Under the pieces are notes generated by a model. That model was not told the origin of the DNA. It saw only the letters and a program-made list of their open reading frames with translations, and did no database searches. A stretch of DNA of 53,112 nt from assembly GCA_024400505.1 (NCBI GenBank), contig JAKSMP010000009.1, forward strand, positions 1 to 53,112, written 5' to 3'. How positions within the stretch are numbered: position 1 is the stretch's first letter; every line of letters begins with the position of its first letter. Made by a program: the position numbers and the translations under genes. This stretch comes from Bacteroidales bacterium. GTDB taxonomy: Bacteria; Bacteroidota; Bacteroidia; Bacteroidales; P3. Shown in pieces: positions 42,325-51,070 of this stretch.

Positions 42325-42332
42325 ATTATTTT
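42325..42332 (+). promoter_or_regulatory. -7 box for dnaN
   Basis: TATTTTTG matches TAnnTTTG, with the start of transcription expected near 42338 and a leader of about 45 bases. The spacing to the nearest TTTG (42293-42296) is 28 bp, too long for a good -33 element. The rest of 42212-42382 shows nothing else. Confidence 0.55.
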
Positions 42333-42382
42333 TGCATTTTGTAATTAATTCAAATTATTCAATGAAATAAAAACACAACTAT

Positions 42383-43522
42383 ATGAAATTCATCATCAAC
42401 AGCCTCCTGTTCTCCAAACAGATCTCCGCTATCAGCGGCGTGGTGTCCAACAACAATACTGTACCCATTGTCAACTGCTTTCACTTCCATCTGGATGAAG
42501 GGCTCCTCACCATTCGTGCCACCGACCTTGAGACCACGCTCGTCACCAAAATAGAGGTGGAAACTGGCGCCTTGTCAGGACTCACCGACATCGCCGTACC
42601 CGCCAAGTTGCTGCTCGACATCATCAAGAATCTTGATGACGTGCCCCTCACTTTCTCAGTGGACGACTCCAATTTCAGCATCACCATTTCTTCTGGCGAA
42701 GGCAAATACAGCATGGCAGGCAAAAACGCCGAAACCTTCCCCTCCATGCCCGAGGCTCGCGAGACTTCAACCATTATCATGCCCAGCAGCGTGTTGGTAA
42801 ACGCCATCAGCATGACCACCTTTGCAGCATCCACCGATGAGATGCGCCCTCAAATGTGCGGTATCTTCTGCGAGATCAACGAAGAGTCCACCACTTTTGT
42901 TGCCACCGACGCCCACAAACTCGTCCGTTATCGTCGCCACGACATCAAATCCGATCAGCCTGTCAGCTTCATTCTTCCCCGCAAGCCTGTCAGCATGCTC
43001 AAATCTATCTTGGCTGGCTACAAAGAAGACGTAGAAGTGACCGTAGAATACAACCACGTTAACGCATTCTTCTCTTTCGACAACGCTTACATCATCTGCC
43101 GCCTCGTGGATGGCAAATACCCCAACTACGACGCAGCCATACCGAAAGAGAACCCCAACAAACTGACCATCGAGCGCAGCTCTTTCCACAGCACTTTGCG
43201 CCGCGTAGGTCTCTTTGCCAACCAGGCATCCCACCAAATCCGCCTTTCAATGCAGGCCCATGAACTGGAAGTAAGCGCCGAGGACCTTGAATTTTCCAAC
43301 GACGCAAGCGAAAAACTCCCCTGCTCTTTCGATGGCGAACCTATGGAAATTGGATTCAACGCCAAATTCCTCACCGAGATGGTTCAAAATCTTGGCACCG
43401 AGCACATCATGATTGAGATGTCTCACCCCAGCCGTGCCGGCATCATCACCCCCGTCATCGATGAACCCGACACCCCCGAAGACATCCTCATGCTGGTCAT
43501 GCCTGTAATGCTTGGCAACTAA
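42383..43522 (+). CDS. DNA polymerase III sliding clamp (beta subunit)
   Basis: The 379-residue protein forms the ring that holds DNA polymerase on DNA. It has three similar clamp domains of about 125 residues each and ends with DILMLVMPVMLGN, which corresponds to the usual MPMRL-type C-terminal peptide near the protein-binding groove. Length and motifs are normal. It is not next to dnaA here, as is common in Bacteroidota, and leads the ftsX / DUF3098 / uppP series by 19 bp. Confidence 0.95.
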   Translation: MKFIINSLLFSKQISAISGVVSNNNTVPIVNCFHFHLDEGLLTIRATDLETTLVTKIEVETGALSGLTDIAVPAKLLLDIIKNLDDVPLTFSVDDSNFSITISSGEGKYSMAGKNAETFPSMPEARETSTIIMPSSVLVNAISMTTFAASTDEMRPQMCGIFCEINEESTTFVATDAHKLVRYRRHDIKSDQPVSFILPRKPVSMLKSILAGYKEDVEVTVEYNHVNAFFSFDNAYIICRLVDGKYPNYDAAIPKENPNKLTIERSSFHSTLRRVGLFANQASHQIRLSMQAHELEVSAEDLEFSNDASEKLPCSFDGEPMEIGFNAKFLTEMVQNLGTEHIMIEMSHPSRAGIITPVIDEPDTPEDILMLVMPVMLGN

Positions 43523-43541
43523 TCTCACCCAATAAAGAAGC

Positions 43542-44414
43542 ATGAAACGAAAAATCAATCTTTGGGAAAACCATTCCTCAACGGTTTTGGGCATCACGCT
43601 GGTGCTGTTCTTGCTGGGAATGTGCATGCTGGTGGAATATCATTCCTACCGCCTCTCACATGACATGCAGGAGCGCATCACCTATAAGGTGGACCTTGAG
43701 CCCGAAACCTCAGATGAGGTGGCGCTAATACTCAAAACCAAAATTGAAGCGCTCCCTCAGGTCAAGCATGTTGACTATATCTCACGCGATAAGGCGGCAG
43801 AGATTTTCGCCGAAGACCTAAACGACGATTTTGTCAAGTTTATCGGATACAATCCTCTCTACCCCAGCTTTATGGTCAACCTCAAAGTTGACTATCTCCC
43901 CGAGATGCACCAAACCAGTCGCAACGAGATGATTGACCATTTCACCAATGAGGTGAACAAATTTGAGCATGTCACCGGAGTAGCCTATCAAAAGACCGTG
44001 GTCAGCGAGCTCAACAATGTTTTCTACAAAATCACTTGGTTTCTCGTCATCTTCATGGCATTGCTTTTCATCACCAGCATTCTTATGATAAGCAGCACCA
44101 TCCGTATCTCTCTCTTTGCTCAGCGCGACACAATTCAAACCATGCAATTGGTTGGAGCCAAACGCCATTTCATCGCCCGCCCCTTTGTGTCTCGCAGCAT
44201 TTGGTACGGCCTACTGGGTGCCCTCATTGCCATTGCCATATTGGCCATTACCTTGGGAGGAATCAATCAAACTTTCAGCGACATCAACATCCTCTCACAA
44301 GACCACAACCTCTGGTATGCAGGCCTTGCCTTGGCCGTTATCGTCATAGGCATCGTTCTCTCCTACCTCTCCACCCTATTCGCTATCAACAGACATCTCC
44401 GCAACAGCAGATAA
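43542..44414 (+). CDS. Cell-division ABC transporter permease FtsX
   Basis: The 290-residue inner-membrane protein pairs with FtsE to activate peptidoglycan hydrolases at the septum. One transmembrane helix near residues 18-40 is followed by a periplasmic loop with VEYHSYRLSHDM and a central extracellular domain. Three C-terminal helices (about 165-185, 215-240, 262-282) and the FtsX segment QRDTIQTMQLVGAKRHFI complete it. ftsE is not adjacent, as is usual for Bacteroidota. Confidence 0.92.
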   Translation: MKRKINLWENHSSTVLGITLVLFLLGMCMLVEYHSYRLSHDMQERITYKVDLEPETSDEVALILKTKIEALPQVKHVDYISRDKAAEIFAEDLNDDFVKFIGYNPLYPSFMVNLKVDYLPEMHQTSRNEMIDHFTNEVNKFEHVTGVAYQKTVVSELNNVFYKITWFLVIFMALLFITSILMISSTIRISLFAQRDTIQTMQLVGAKRHFIARPFVSRSIWYGLLGALIAIAILAITLGGINQTFSDINILSQDHNLWYAGLALAVIVIGIVLSYLSTLFAINRHLRNSR

Positions 44415-44444
44415 ATTATTTAAGAACATAAATTCACTCATATT

Positions 44445-44705
44445 ATGGCTAAAGAATCCACCATCAAGGAAGAGGGAGAAAAGAAATTCTCCTTTGTCTT
44501 CGGCAAAATTAACTATATCATTATGATTGCGGGCCTTTTACTGCTCGCCCTTGGCTACTTGCTCCTTTGCGGCGGCGGTAGCGACGACCCCAACGTTTTC
44601 AACCCCGCCATGTTCAACACTCGCCGTCTCGTGGTTGCACCTATCCTTATCGTGCTCGGTCTCGTGGCAGAGATTGTGGCCATCATGTACAAAAGCAAAA
44701 AATAG
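44445..44705 (+). CDS. DUF3098 membrane protein
   Basis: The 86-residue protein has two transmembrane helices (about 26-44 and 62-80) around a short Gly-rich loop (CGGGSDDPNVFNPAMFNTRR). This is the DUF3098 family, always small and usually found between ftsX and uppP in Bacteroidota. The position suggests a role in cell division or wall precursor recycling, but no function is known. Confidence 0.88.
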   Translation: MAKESTIKEEGEKKFSFVFGKINYIIMIAGLLLLALGYLLLCGGGSDDPNVFNPAMFNTRRLVVAPILIVLGLVAEIVAIMYKSKK

Positions 44706-44723
44706 CACCAAACAAATCATATC

Positions 44724-45527
44724 ATGGATTGGTTACAAGCATTGTTACTAGGCCTTATTCAAGGACTTACTGAGTATCTACCGGTTAGTAGTAGCGGACA
44801 CCTCACCATCGGTGCCAACCTCTTTGGGCTCAATGGTGAAGAGAATCTTGCATTCACCGTTGCCGTTCATGTGGCCACAGTACTCAGCACCATCGTTATT
44901 CTTTGGAAAGAAATCGTATGGCTTTTCCAAGACTTCTTTAAATTCAAGTGGAACGAGGGCACACGTTACATTGTCAACATCCTCATTTCTATGATTCCCG
45001 TGGCAATAGTAGGTTTCTGCTTCAAGGACAAAGTAGAGGAAATCTTCGGCAGCGGACTTACTATCGTAGGCATCTGCCTGCTCATTACCGCCACACTTTT
45101 GGCTTTCAGCTATTGGGCCAAACCCCGTCAGCGTGAGAGCATATCGCCGCTCCATGCATTCATCATCGGTATAGCTCAAGCCGTAGCCGTGCTGCCCGGT
45201 CTTTCCCGTTCTGGCAGCACTATAGCCACAGGTTTGCTGCTCGGCAATAAGAAAGAACGTCTTGCCCAATTCTCTTTCCTCATGGTCATCCCTCCCATCT
45301 TAGGCGAAGCACTCTTAGATGCCAAAGATATGGTGGAAGTGGGCGTTAGCACCGCCATGTCGGGTCTCCCCACCACCTCTCTTATCATCGGTTTCCTGGC
45401 CGCCTTCATCAGTGGTTGCTTGGCTTGCAAATGGATGATCAACATCGTCAAACGTGGCAAACTCATCTGGTTTGCTCTCTACTGTGCTATCGTAGGCATT
45501 TTGGCCATCGTAATGCCCATGTGCTAA
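44724..45527 (+). CDS. Undecaprenyl-diphosphatase UppP
   Basis: The 267-residue integral membrane enzyme recycles the lipid carrier by hydrolysing undecaprenyl pyrophosphate, and gives bacitracin resistance when abundant. The two BacA signatures are clear: [16 protein letters not shown] near residues 14-29 and [14 protein letters not shown] at about 157-170. About eight hydrophobic segments are present. It is 18 bp downstream of the DUF3098 gene and followed by a terminator. Confidence 0.95.
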   Translation: MDWLQALLLGLIQGLTEYLPVSSSGHLTIGANLFGLNGEENLAFTVAVHVATVLSTIVILWKEIVWLFQDFFKFKWNEGTRYIVNILISMIPVAIVGFCFKDKVEEIFGSGLTIVGICLLITATLLAFSYWAKPRQRESISPLHAFIIGIAQAVAVLPGLSRSGSTIATGLLLGNKKERLAQFSFLMVIPPILGEALLDAKDMVEVGVSTAMSGLPTTSLIIGFLAAFISGCLACKWMINIVKRGKLIWFALYCAIVGILAIVMPMC

Positions 45528-45547
45528 TCAATAATCACGAATTATCC

Positions 45548-45580
45548 AAAGGCATCTACCTACCCTAGATGCCTTTTATT
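45548..45580 (+). terminator. Terminator between uppP and truB
   Basis: AAAGGCATCTA (45548-45558) pairs exactly with TAGATGCCTTT (45566-45576) around a 7-base loop and is followed by TATT. The tail is short, so some read-through into truB, whose ATG is at 45589, is likely. The ATG lies 12 bases past the stem. Confidence 0.8.
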
Positions 45581-45588
45581 ATACCTCT

Positions 45589-46395
45589 ATGACACAAGAA
45601 GAACTACTACAAGGACAAGTCTTGGTGATTGACAAACCCTATCAGTGGACGTCCTTTCAAGCCGTTAACAAGATAAAATCAGCCATTCGGCATCGCTACG
45701 ACCTCAAAAAATTCAAGATAGGTCATGCTGGCACCCTCGACCCCTTAGCCACTGGTGTACTATTAGTGTGTGTGGGCAAAGCCACCAAACGTATTGATGA
45801 ACTCCAAGCTGGAGAGAAAGTATATACGGGCACCATGGTGCTAGGTGCCACAACACCTTGTTTCGACCTAGAGCGACCCATTGATCACTACTATCCCTAT
45901 GAACATATCACCATGGACGCAATCCAATCGGTACTCCCCCAGTTCTTAGGTGATGTCGATCAGGTGCCACCCATCTTCTCGGCAGTCAAAATTGGCGGCC
46001 AGCGAGCCTATTCTTATGCCAGAGAGGCCAAAGAGGGAGAAGAGATACCCTCCCCTACCCCAAAGAAAATCCATATTGCCTCATTTGAAATAACAGACTT
46101 TCGCCCTGGCACAACAGCCCCCTCTGAACCACTAGAAAACAACATTATTGCTGACAACACCCCTACTCACCATCTCTACGAGCATCCTCTCGGCACTGTT
46201 CCTACCCATTTGCCACAGTTGGACTTTCGTATCCGATGCGGAAAAGGTACTTATATTCGAAGCATCGCAAGAGATTTAGGTCTTTCACTCGAAAGCGGTG
46301 CATTTCTCTCCAAACTACGTCGCGAACAAGTGGGCGAACATACAATCAATCAAGCCATACAGCTTGATCAAGTTGATTCATTCTTGAATCAATAA
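45589..46395 (+). CDS. tRNA pseudouridine-55 synthase TruB
   Basis: The 268-residue enzyme makes pseudouridine 55 in the T-arm of tRNAs. The catalytic Asp51 is in KIGHAGTLDPLATGVL, with IDKPYQWTSFQAV before it and a later RCGKGTYIRSIARDLG block. An unusual 30-odd-residue insert (about 175-208, SEPLENN...TPTHHLYEHPLG) sits just before this last block and makes the protein longer than most Bacteroidota TruB. Normal downstream sequence follows, so it is not a frameshift. Confidence 0.94.
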   Translation: MTQEELLQGQVLVIDKPYQWTSFQAVNKIKSAIRHRYDLKKFKIGHAGTLDPLATGVLLVCVGKATKRIDELQAGEKVYTGTMVLGATTPCFDLERPIDHYYPYEHITMDAIQSVLPQFLGDVDQVPPIFSAVKIGGQRAYSYAREAKEGEEIPSPTPKKIHIASFEITDFRPGTTAPSEPLENNIIADNTPTHHLYEHPLGTVPTHLPQLDFRIRCGKGTYIRSIARDLGLSLESGAFLSKLRREQVGEHTINQAIQLDQVDSFLNQ

Positions 46396-46409
46396 ATGCG
46401 CAAACCAAT

Positions 46410-48200
46410 TCACAACTTAGCGGCATTGCTGTAAACTCTTTGCAGCAATGCTTGCGTGAGCGTTTCAGCATCACTTCTATGGGGAGTGAACACCGGCACT
46501 AGCTGACCATTGACAACATCAAATCGGCTAGAGCCCAAAGAATCAATGATATTGAGGCCATTCTTATATGCATGCATCACCACAGTGGGCGCATAACTAC
46601 TGCTCAACACATTTCTACTGAAGCTGAATTGCGATGCATCCAATCTCAGCTGGGCCAACAGCGTAGCAGCAATATCACTTTGATTCATCATGACACTAAT
46701 CTGCTTAGGACTTTTGACAGCACCCCCTAGCCAGAGCATCGGAATCCTTGCCACATCAACATCTTGTGGGATATGTCCTTGGCAGGCAACACCATGGTCG
46801 GGCACAATAATCAACAACAAATTTGACCATAATGCAGAATGCTTCAACTGCTGCACAAATTGAGCTATGCACGAATCAGCATAAGCAAAAGAATTGGCCT
46901 GCTGATCTTCCAATTTGGAATACGGCACTTCCCAAGGTTCGTGGCTGCTGAGTGTGAGGAATGTGGCAAAAAAAGGTTGCTCCAAATGTGCAAAATGGTC
47001 GATAGAGAGAATATACTGGTCGTCTATCCCCCACTTGCTTGTAACAGGGCTGTTGAAATCATTCATACCCAACACTTGAGTGTATCCTGTTTCAAAAAGA
47101 TAGCCTCGCATATTGGTAAAATTGATATCGCCACCATAGAAAAAGCCAGACATATATCCCTCTGCCTTGAGTGATTTGGCCAACGAAGGAAGATTGCCAC
47201 ATCTTCCACTCATTTTCATCAGCGAGGTAGTAGGCAATCCGGGTATGCCATTCAATAATGACACCAATCCCCGATCAGTTCGGAAATTGTTGGCATACAG
47301 GCTTGAGAAAAACACACCTTCTTTCTTCAGTTGCACAAAATTGGGTGCCACCTGTTCGTTTTCGCTCATCAAAGAGCCTCCACCCTCCCAAACCAGCAAA
47401 ATAATATTGGGTCGGCCATCGGTGAGCAGGGTATCCAAGATATCGGCCGAACTCTTGAAAACATTATCAGTCAGTTGCTGCACCTTATCCTGGCTGAAGA
47501 ACTGCATCTCATGTGCCAAATCCTCGCTTTTTGAAAGCGAATGAATGAAATTGAACATAGGATTTAGCGCGGCATGATTGAGATAAGGTGTTTGCGAGTA
47601 ATAAGCATAACTGGGGTTGGCCGTAGATTCACTCACCCCCCCGCGCATACCCACACAAGACAAAGCCAACAGCAATAAGGCAACCAAGGGCGATACCCAA
47701 CGATTCTTTGGTGATTCCACCATCTCCGGTGTGATCCTACGCAATAACTTATACTGCAAATAAGTAAGCACGCCTATGGCCACCACCACTACTGCCACCA
47801 CCCACCATGAAAGGCTGGCCAGCATATCTTTGGGGCTTTTCACGTATATCAAGTCGGCTGCATCAAGCTTTGCTCCCCAATAATAATACAATATCGAGTC
47901 GGCCAAAGCCACCAATGTCATGAGCAACGCCACTATCAGATACCACCACCCCAACACTTTGCGCAGAGGAAATCGTTTAAAGAAGGAAGAAACCAACAAC
48001 ACAACCAACGGCACGACCAACAGATAAGAGGTCATCACCAAATCCAACCGCAAACCATGCCATACTACATCCACTAGATCTGCAACCATAAAGGTTCCAC
48101 CGTAGGAGTGGTTAATAAACATGAAGAGACCCTTCTGCAGAGCGAAGAGTCCCATCATGATAAATAGCAGCTTTATGATAAAAAGTATTCTTTCTTTCAT
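46410..48200 (-). CDS. LtaS-type sulfatase-fold membrane enzyme
   Basis: The 596-residue protein has about five N-terminal transmembrane helices (within residues 1-185) and a C-terminal extracytoplasmic sulfatase/alkaline-phosphatase-like domain (about 260-530). The domain shows LVWEGGGSLMSEN, the nucleophile region NNFRTDRGLVSLLNGIP and the metal ligands VPDHG. The family transfers phosphoglycerol or phosphoethanolamine to envelope glycans or lipids. The exact group is uncertain in a Gram-negative without teichoic acid. It ends 14 bp from the convergent truB and starts 12 bp after galE. Confidence 0.88.
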   Translation of the reverse strand: MKERILFIIKLLFIMMGLFALQKGLFMFINHSYGGTFMVADLVDVVWHGLRLDLVMTSYLLVVPLVVLLVSSFFKRFPLRKVLGWWYLIVALLMTLVALADSILYYYWGAKLDAADLIYVKSPKDMLASLSWWVVAVVVVAIGVLTYLQYKLLRRITPEMVESPKNRWVSPLVALLLLALSCVGMRGGVSESTANPSYAYYSQTPYLNHAALNPMFNFIHSLSKSEDLAHEMQFFSQDKVQQLTDNVFKSSADILDTLLTDGRPNIILLVWEGGGSLMSENEQVAPNFVQLKKEGVFFSSLYANNFRTDRGLVSLLNGIPGLPTTSLMKMSGRCGNLPSLAKSLKAEGYMSGFFYGGDINFTNMRGYLFETGYTQVLGMNDFNSPVTSKWGIDDQYILSIDHFAHLEQPFFATFLTLSSHEPWEVPYSKLEDQQANSFAYADSCIAQFVQQLKHSALWSNLLLIIVPDHGVACQGHIPQDVDVARIPMLWLGGAVKSPKQISVMMNQSDIAATLLAQLRLDASQFSFSRNVLSSSYAPTVVMHAYKNGLNIIDSLGSSRFDVVNGQLVPVFTPHRSDAETLTQALLQRVYSNAAKL

Positions 48201-48212
48201 CAGAATCCTGCA

Positions 48213-49226
48213 CTAGAACCCTTCAGGATTCTGCTTTTGCCAATTCCAGCTGTCGCGAACCATTTCATCAATGCCATATTGAGCCTTCCAACCCAATTCC
48301 TTTTCGGCCTTGGCCGGATTGCTATAGCAAGTGGCAATATCGCCAGCACGGCGAGGCTGAATGCTGTATGGAACATCCACGCCATTCACACGAATGAAAG
48401 CATTCACCATGTCAAGCACACTGTAGCCATGGCCTGTGCCCAGATTGAAAATATCCAAACCACACTTACGCTCAATGGCTTGCAGAGCACACACATGGCC
48501 CTTGGCAAGGTCAACCACATGGATATAGTCGCGCACACCTGTGCCATCAGGGGTGTCATAGTCGTTGCCAAAAACGCCCAACTCCTTACGCTTTCCTACT
48601 GCCACCTGAGTGATATAAGGCATGAGGTTATTGGGTATGCCATTGGGATTCTCGCCAATGCGGCCACTTGGATGAGCACCCACAGGATTGAAATAGCGCA
48701 AGAGCACCACATTCCATTCGGGGTCAGCCTTCTGCATATCCATCAGCACCTGCTCAAGCATACTCTTGGTCCAACCATAAGGGTTGGTGCACTGTCCCTT
48801 GGTGCAGTTTTCACTGATAGGAATCTCCACCGGGTCGCCATATACCGTGGCCGACGAAGAGAAGATAATATTCTTGCAGCCATGCTGACGCATCACATCC
48901 ACCAAAACCAAAGTACCCGAGATATTATTCTCATAATATTCCCAAGGTTTTGCCACACTCTCGCCTACAGCTTTCAATCCAGCAAAATGGATGCAAGCAT
49001 CAAAACGATGTTCGCTCATCAATTTGCTGAGAGCCTCACGGTCGCGGATATCCATCTCATAGAAAGGAATAGCGTCAATACCAATAATCTGAGCCACACG
49101 ACGGAGCGACTCGGGATTAGAATTGGACAGATTATCAACCACCACAGCAGTATGGCCAGCTGCGTACAGCTCAATCAAAGTATGAGAGCCAATAAATCCA
49201 GCTCCACCAGTTACAAGAATATTCAT
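48213..49226 (-). CDS. UDP-glucose 4-epimerase GalE
   Basis: The 337-residue SDR enzyme interconverts UDP-glucose and UDP-galactose. It has the NAD-binding GGAGFIGSH (7-15), VVDNLSNS, the catalytic Tyr in NPYGWTKSMLEQ (Tyr-x3-Lys) and FNLGTGHGYSVL. The length is typical of GalE. It supplies UDP-galactose to surface glycans. It precedes the LtaS-type enzyme on the same strand by 12 bp. Confidence 0.95.
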   Translation of the reverse strand: MNILVTGGAGFIGSHTLIELYAAGHTAVVVDNLSNSNPESLRRVAQIIGIDAIPFYEMDIRDREALSKLMSEHRFDACIHFAGLKAVGESVAKPWEYYENNISGTLVLVDVMRQHGCKNIIFSSSATVYGDPVEIPISENCTKGQCTNPYGWTKSMLEQVLMDMQKADPEWNVVLLRYFNPVGAHPSGRIGENPNGIPNNLMPYITQVAVGKRKELGVFGNDYDTPDGTGVRDYIHVVDLAKGHVCALQAIERKCGLDIFNLGTGHGYSVLDMVNAFIRVNGVDVPYSIQPRRAGDIATCYSNPAKAEKELGWKAQYGIDEMVRDSWNWQKQNPEGF

Positions 49227-49279
49227 ATTACATTACTTTTTTTACTGCATAAACGCAAAAAACGCTTTTATATTATATA

Positions 49280-49297
49280 AGGCAAACATTTTTGCCT
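49280..49297. other. Hairpin between the microprotein gene and galE
   Basis: AGGCAAA (49280-49286) and TTTGCCT (49291-49297) pair around a 4-base loop. On the minus strand it is 40 bases past the stop of the 50-residue protein gene but is followed by an A/T-mixed stretch, not a clean T-run. It may be a weak terminator. Confidence 0.4.
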
Positions 49298-49336
49298 CCC
49301 CAAGAGAGGATTCACAATACCGAAGTGGGTAGGAAC

Positions 49337-49489
49337 TCAAAATGCGTATTTCCAAAACACAAACACTAGCGCAGCAACCGCAGCAATAATGCAGCCAACC
49401 GTGACCAAAGGTCTCAGCATGGAAATAATAAAATCCAAAAACTCATTCCTCGATTTATCCTTTTTAGCCTCTTCAAATTCCTTAGTCAT
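49337..49489 (-). CDS. 50-residue single-pass membrane microprotein
   Basis: This open frame runs from the ATG at 49489 to the TGA at 49337. The protein is MTKEFEEAKKDKSRNEFLDF, then a hydrophobic helix from about residue 27 to 46 (LVTVGCIIAAVAALVFVF), ending WKYAF. The charged head and C-terminal helix suggest a tail-type membrane anchor. A TACCTTTG promoter box lies 83 bases upstream and the codons look normal, which supports expression. No family is recognised. Confidence 0.7.
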   Translation of the reverse strand: MTKEFEEAKKDKSRNEFLDFIISMLRPLVTVGCIIAAVAALVFVFWKYAF

Positions 49490-49572
49490 CTTATAGCAGT
49501 TTTTTAATTAATACCTCCTGCAGCAGTATGTTAGGTGTGTAGCCCTCCCCAACTCCTGCCCTTATCATTTTG

Positions 49573-49580
49573 CAAAGGTA
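49573..49580 (-). promoter_or_regulatory. -7 box for the microprotein gene
   Basis: On the minus strand TACCTTTG matches TAnnTTTG. It gives a leader of about 75 bases. The leader holds a GGAGG sequence (near 49515-49520) about 27 bases from the ATG, too far to act as a normal ribosome site. Confidence 0.6.
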
Positions 49581-49664
49581 CACTTTTTTTCACTATTCCG
49601 ATGCTTTTTCTCCACATTTTTTCCAATGCCCTTTAGGCGGATCGAGAAAGCATGCAATGCAACC

Positions 49665-49756
49665 CCAACTTAAGACCAACCCGAGTCTTAACTTAAGGCA
49701 GAGCTAAGCCTTAACTTAAGACAAACCGCAGTCGTAACTTACGACCAAGCCAAAGC
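49665..49756. repeat. Array of four 23-bp units forming covarying hairpins
   Basis: Four units of exactly 23 bp follow each other: 49665-49687, 49688-49710, 49711-49733 and 49734-49756. The consensus is ttaacTTAAGrC-N8-aGYC. Each unit's TTAAGRC pairs with the GYCTTAA formed by its own 3' end plus the start of the next unit, giving 7-bp stems with 8-base loops. Stem 1 is TTAAGAC/GTCTTAA and stem 2 is TTAAGGC/GCCTTAA, a compensatory change. Stem 3 has one mismatch. Stem 4 is TTACG/CGTAA, a different but still paired stem. A degenerate fifth unit follows. The array lies just past the stop of the GIY-YIG/ASCH gene. Confidence 0.8.
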
Positions 49757-49825
49757 GTAAGCATAGGTTAGACCAAACCCAAAGCATCAATCGGTTTAAT
49801 CGAAAGCAACGGCACATAGCAGCCG

Positions 49826-51067
49826 CTACAGAGCACCATCATCACTCACCTTTCTTTTATCGTTAAGATGCTCCAATATTCTGCCCAGATGATATTCCAC
49901 CACTTTATTCTCTTCATCAAACACTATATCTGTTATCTGAATCAGCGCTGTCTCCCTATCGGTGGCATAGCCCACGCCAAGCCTCAACACATCGTAGGGG
50001 CGCAAGTAACGCTTTCCGTCAGTCGGGTCAAGATAAGTGTACCTACTGATTGTAGTTTGTTTCAATTGCCTGTATTCAACAGTTTTCTCGCCACTCATTA
50101 TTTCATCAAAATAGCGTCTCTCTATGGGCAATGTCAGCACTCTTAGCCCAGTCAAATCATAGCGCGATCTTTCCACTCTCACCACACGCTCCAAACATTG
50201 CATCTCGGCATTGTACCTATAGTTCACAATGCTTCTATCCACTATTTTTTTCATTATTGCATCCACCACAGCCAATGGTGCCACATACCATTCTTTCGGT
50301 TCGTGCAGTTGACCTTTCAAATCCTTCACCTTTACATGAAACCGAGCCGCTTCAAGCACTTGATGAACCAATCCTTCAAACATCTGTGAGTTCATATTCA
50401 CCACCTTGTAACTTGCCACAACTTCCACCTCGGCCATCAGATATGTAGGATCTTGCGCTGCGTTAGCAATTCTTTCCTCCACCGTATTGGTTGTGAATCC
50501 TATCTTGAACAAGTCTTTCTGACTGGCTATAGCTGCCACTTGAGACAATGAACGAAGAACATAGATGAACCCCGTAACCTGGTCGTCCTTGGTCAGATCA
50601 GCATTCTTTGCAAGTGATGCATTCTGTTCTTCCACGGTGTTGGTGATTATGTAGCCATTCAGCGACACATTCTTTCTCAATGTCGATAAATATTCGTCCT
50701 GCTCAGTTCCATTTTCATAAATACAGCGAGTTCTTGCATTCTGCATACCGTTGGAACCTTTTGAATACTTGCCGATGCTTTCCAAATAAACAACAACACC
50801 ATCCACCACATAGAAATTGCCTTCGCTGAAATTCGCTGCTTTGCCCGACTTCAGCAGCAGCCGTTTGCCCTCTTTCAGTTCTTGTCGCACTTGGGCAAAC
50901 AAAGGCTCATAGTCCTCAAAGTTCTCACAATGTTTCTTGTGCGCCACATAGTCGGCTTTTTTCTTCCCTTTCATCACCTTTTGCATGTCATCCGGAAAAT
51001 CAAACAAGGCAGCTTGTGTCTCGTCAATTTCCAACAAAGGATCATTCAAAATATCGTCAATATCCAT
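49826..51067 (-). CDS. GIY-YIG (T5orf172-type) nuclease with C-terminal ASCH-like domain
   Basis: The 413-residue protein has several parts. An N-terminal motif contains DILNDPLLEID (5-15). A conserved region of unknown fold (about 60-145) contains NFYVVDGVVVYLESIGKY. The GIY-YIG domain of T5orf172 type (about 165-270) has GFIYVLRSL as the GIY strand, FKIGFTTNTVEERI as the YIG strand and Glu231 in FEGLVHQVLEA as the likely catalytic acid. An ASCH-like domain (about 308-395) contains TLPIERRYFDEIMSGEKTVEYR. It should cut or nick nucleic acid, with ASCH recognising RNA or a modified base. It is the last gene of an operon with a helicase, three bases after the small protein. No experimentally known system with this exact set is recalled. 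Confidence 0.83.
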   Translation of the reverse strand: MDIDDILNDPLLEIDETQAALFDFPDDMQKVMKGKKKADYVAHKKHCENFEDYEPLFAQVRQELKEGKRLLLKSGKAANFSEGNFYVVDGVVVYLESIGKYSKGSNGMQNARTRCIYENGTEQDEYLSTLRKNVSLNGYIITNTVEEQNASLAKNADLTKDDQVTGFIYVLRSLSQVAAIASQKDLFKIGFTTNTVEERIANAAQDPTYLMAEVEVVASYKVVNMNSQMFEGLVHQVLEAARFHVKVKDLKGQLHEPKEWYVAPLAVVDAIMKKIVDRSIVNYRYNAEMQCLERVVRVERSRYDLTGLRVLTLPIERRYFDEIMSGEKTVEYRQLKQTTISRYTYLDPTDGKRYLRPYDVLRLGVGYATDRETALIQITDIVFDEENKVVEYHLGRILEHLNDKRKVSDDGAL

Positions 51068-51070
51068 GTG

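Noticed and set aside
49665-49756. Possible CRISPR array
   Set aside because: Units are 23 bp with no unique spacers of 30 bases or more, and pairing is between neighbouring units. This is a hairpin array, not repeat-spacer DNA. No cas gene is in the window.
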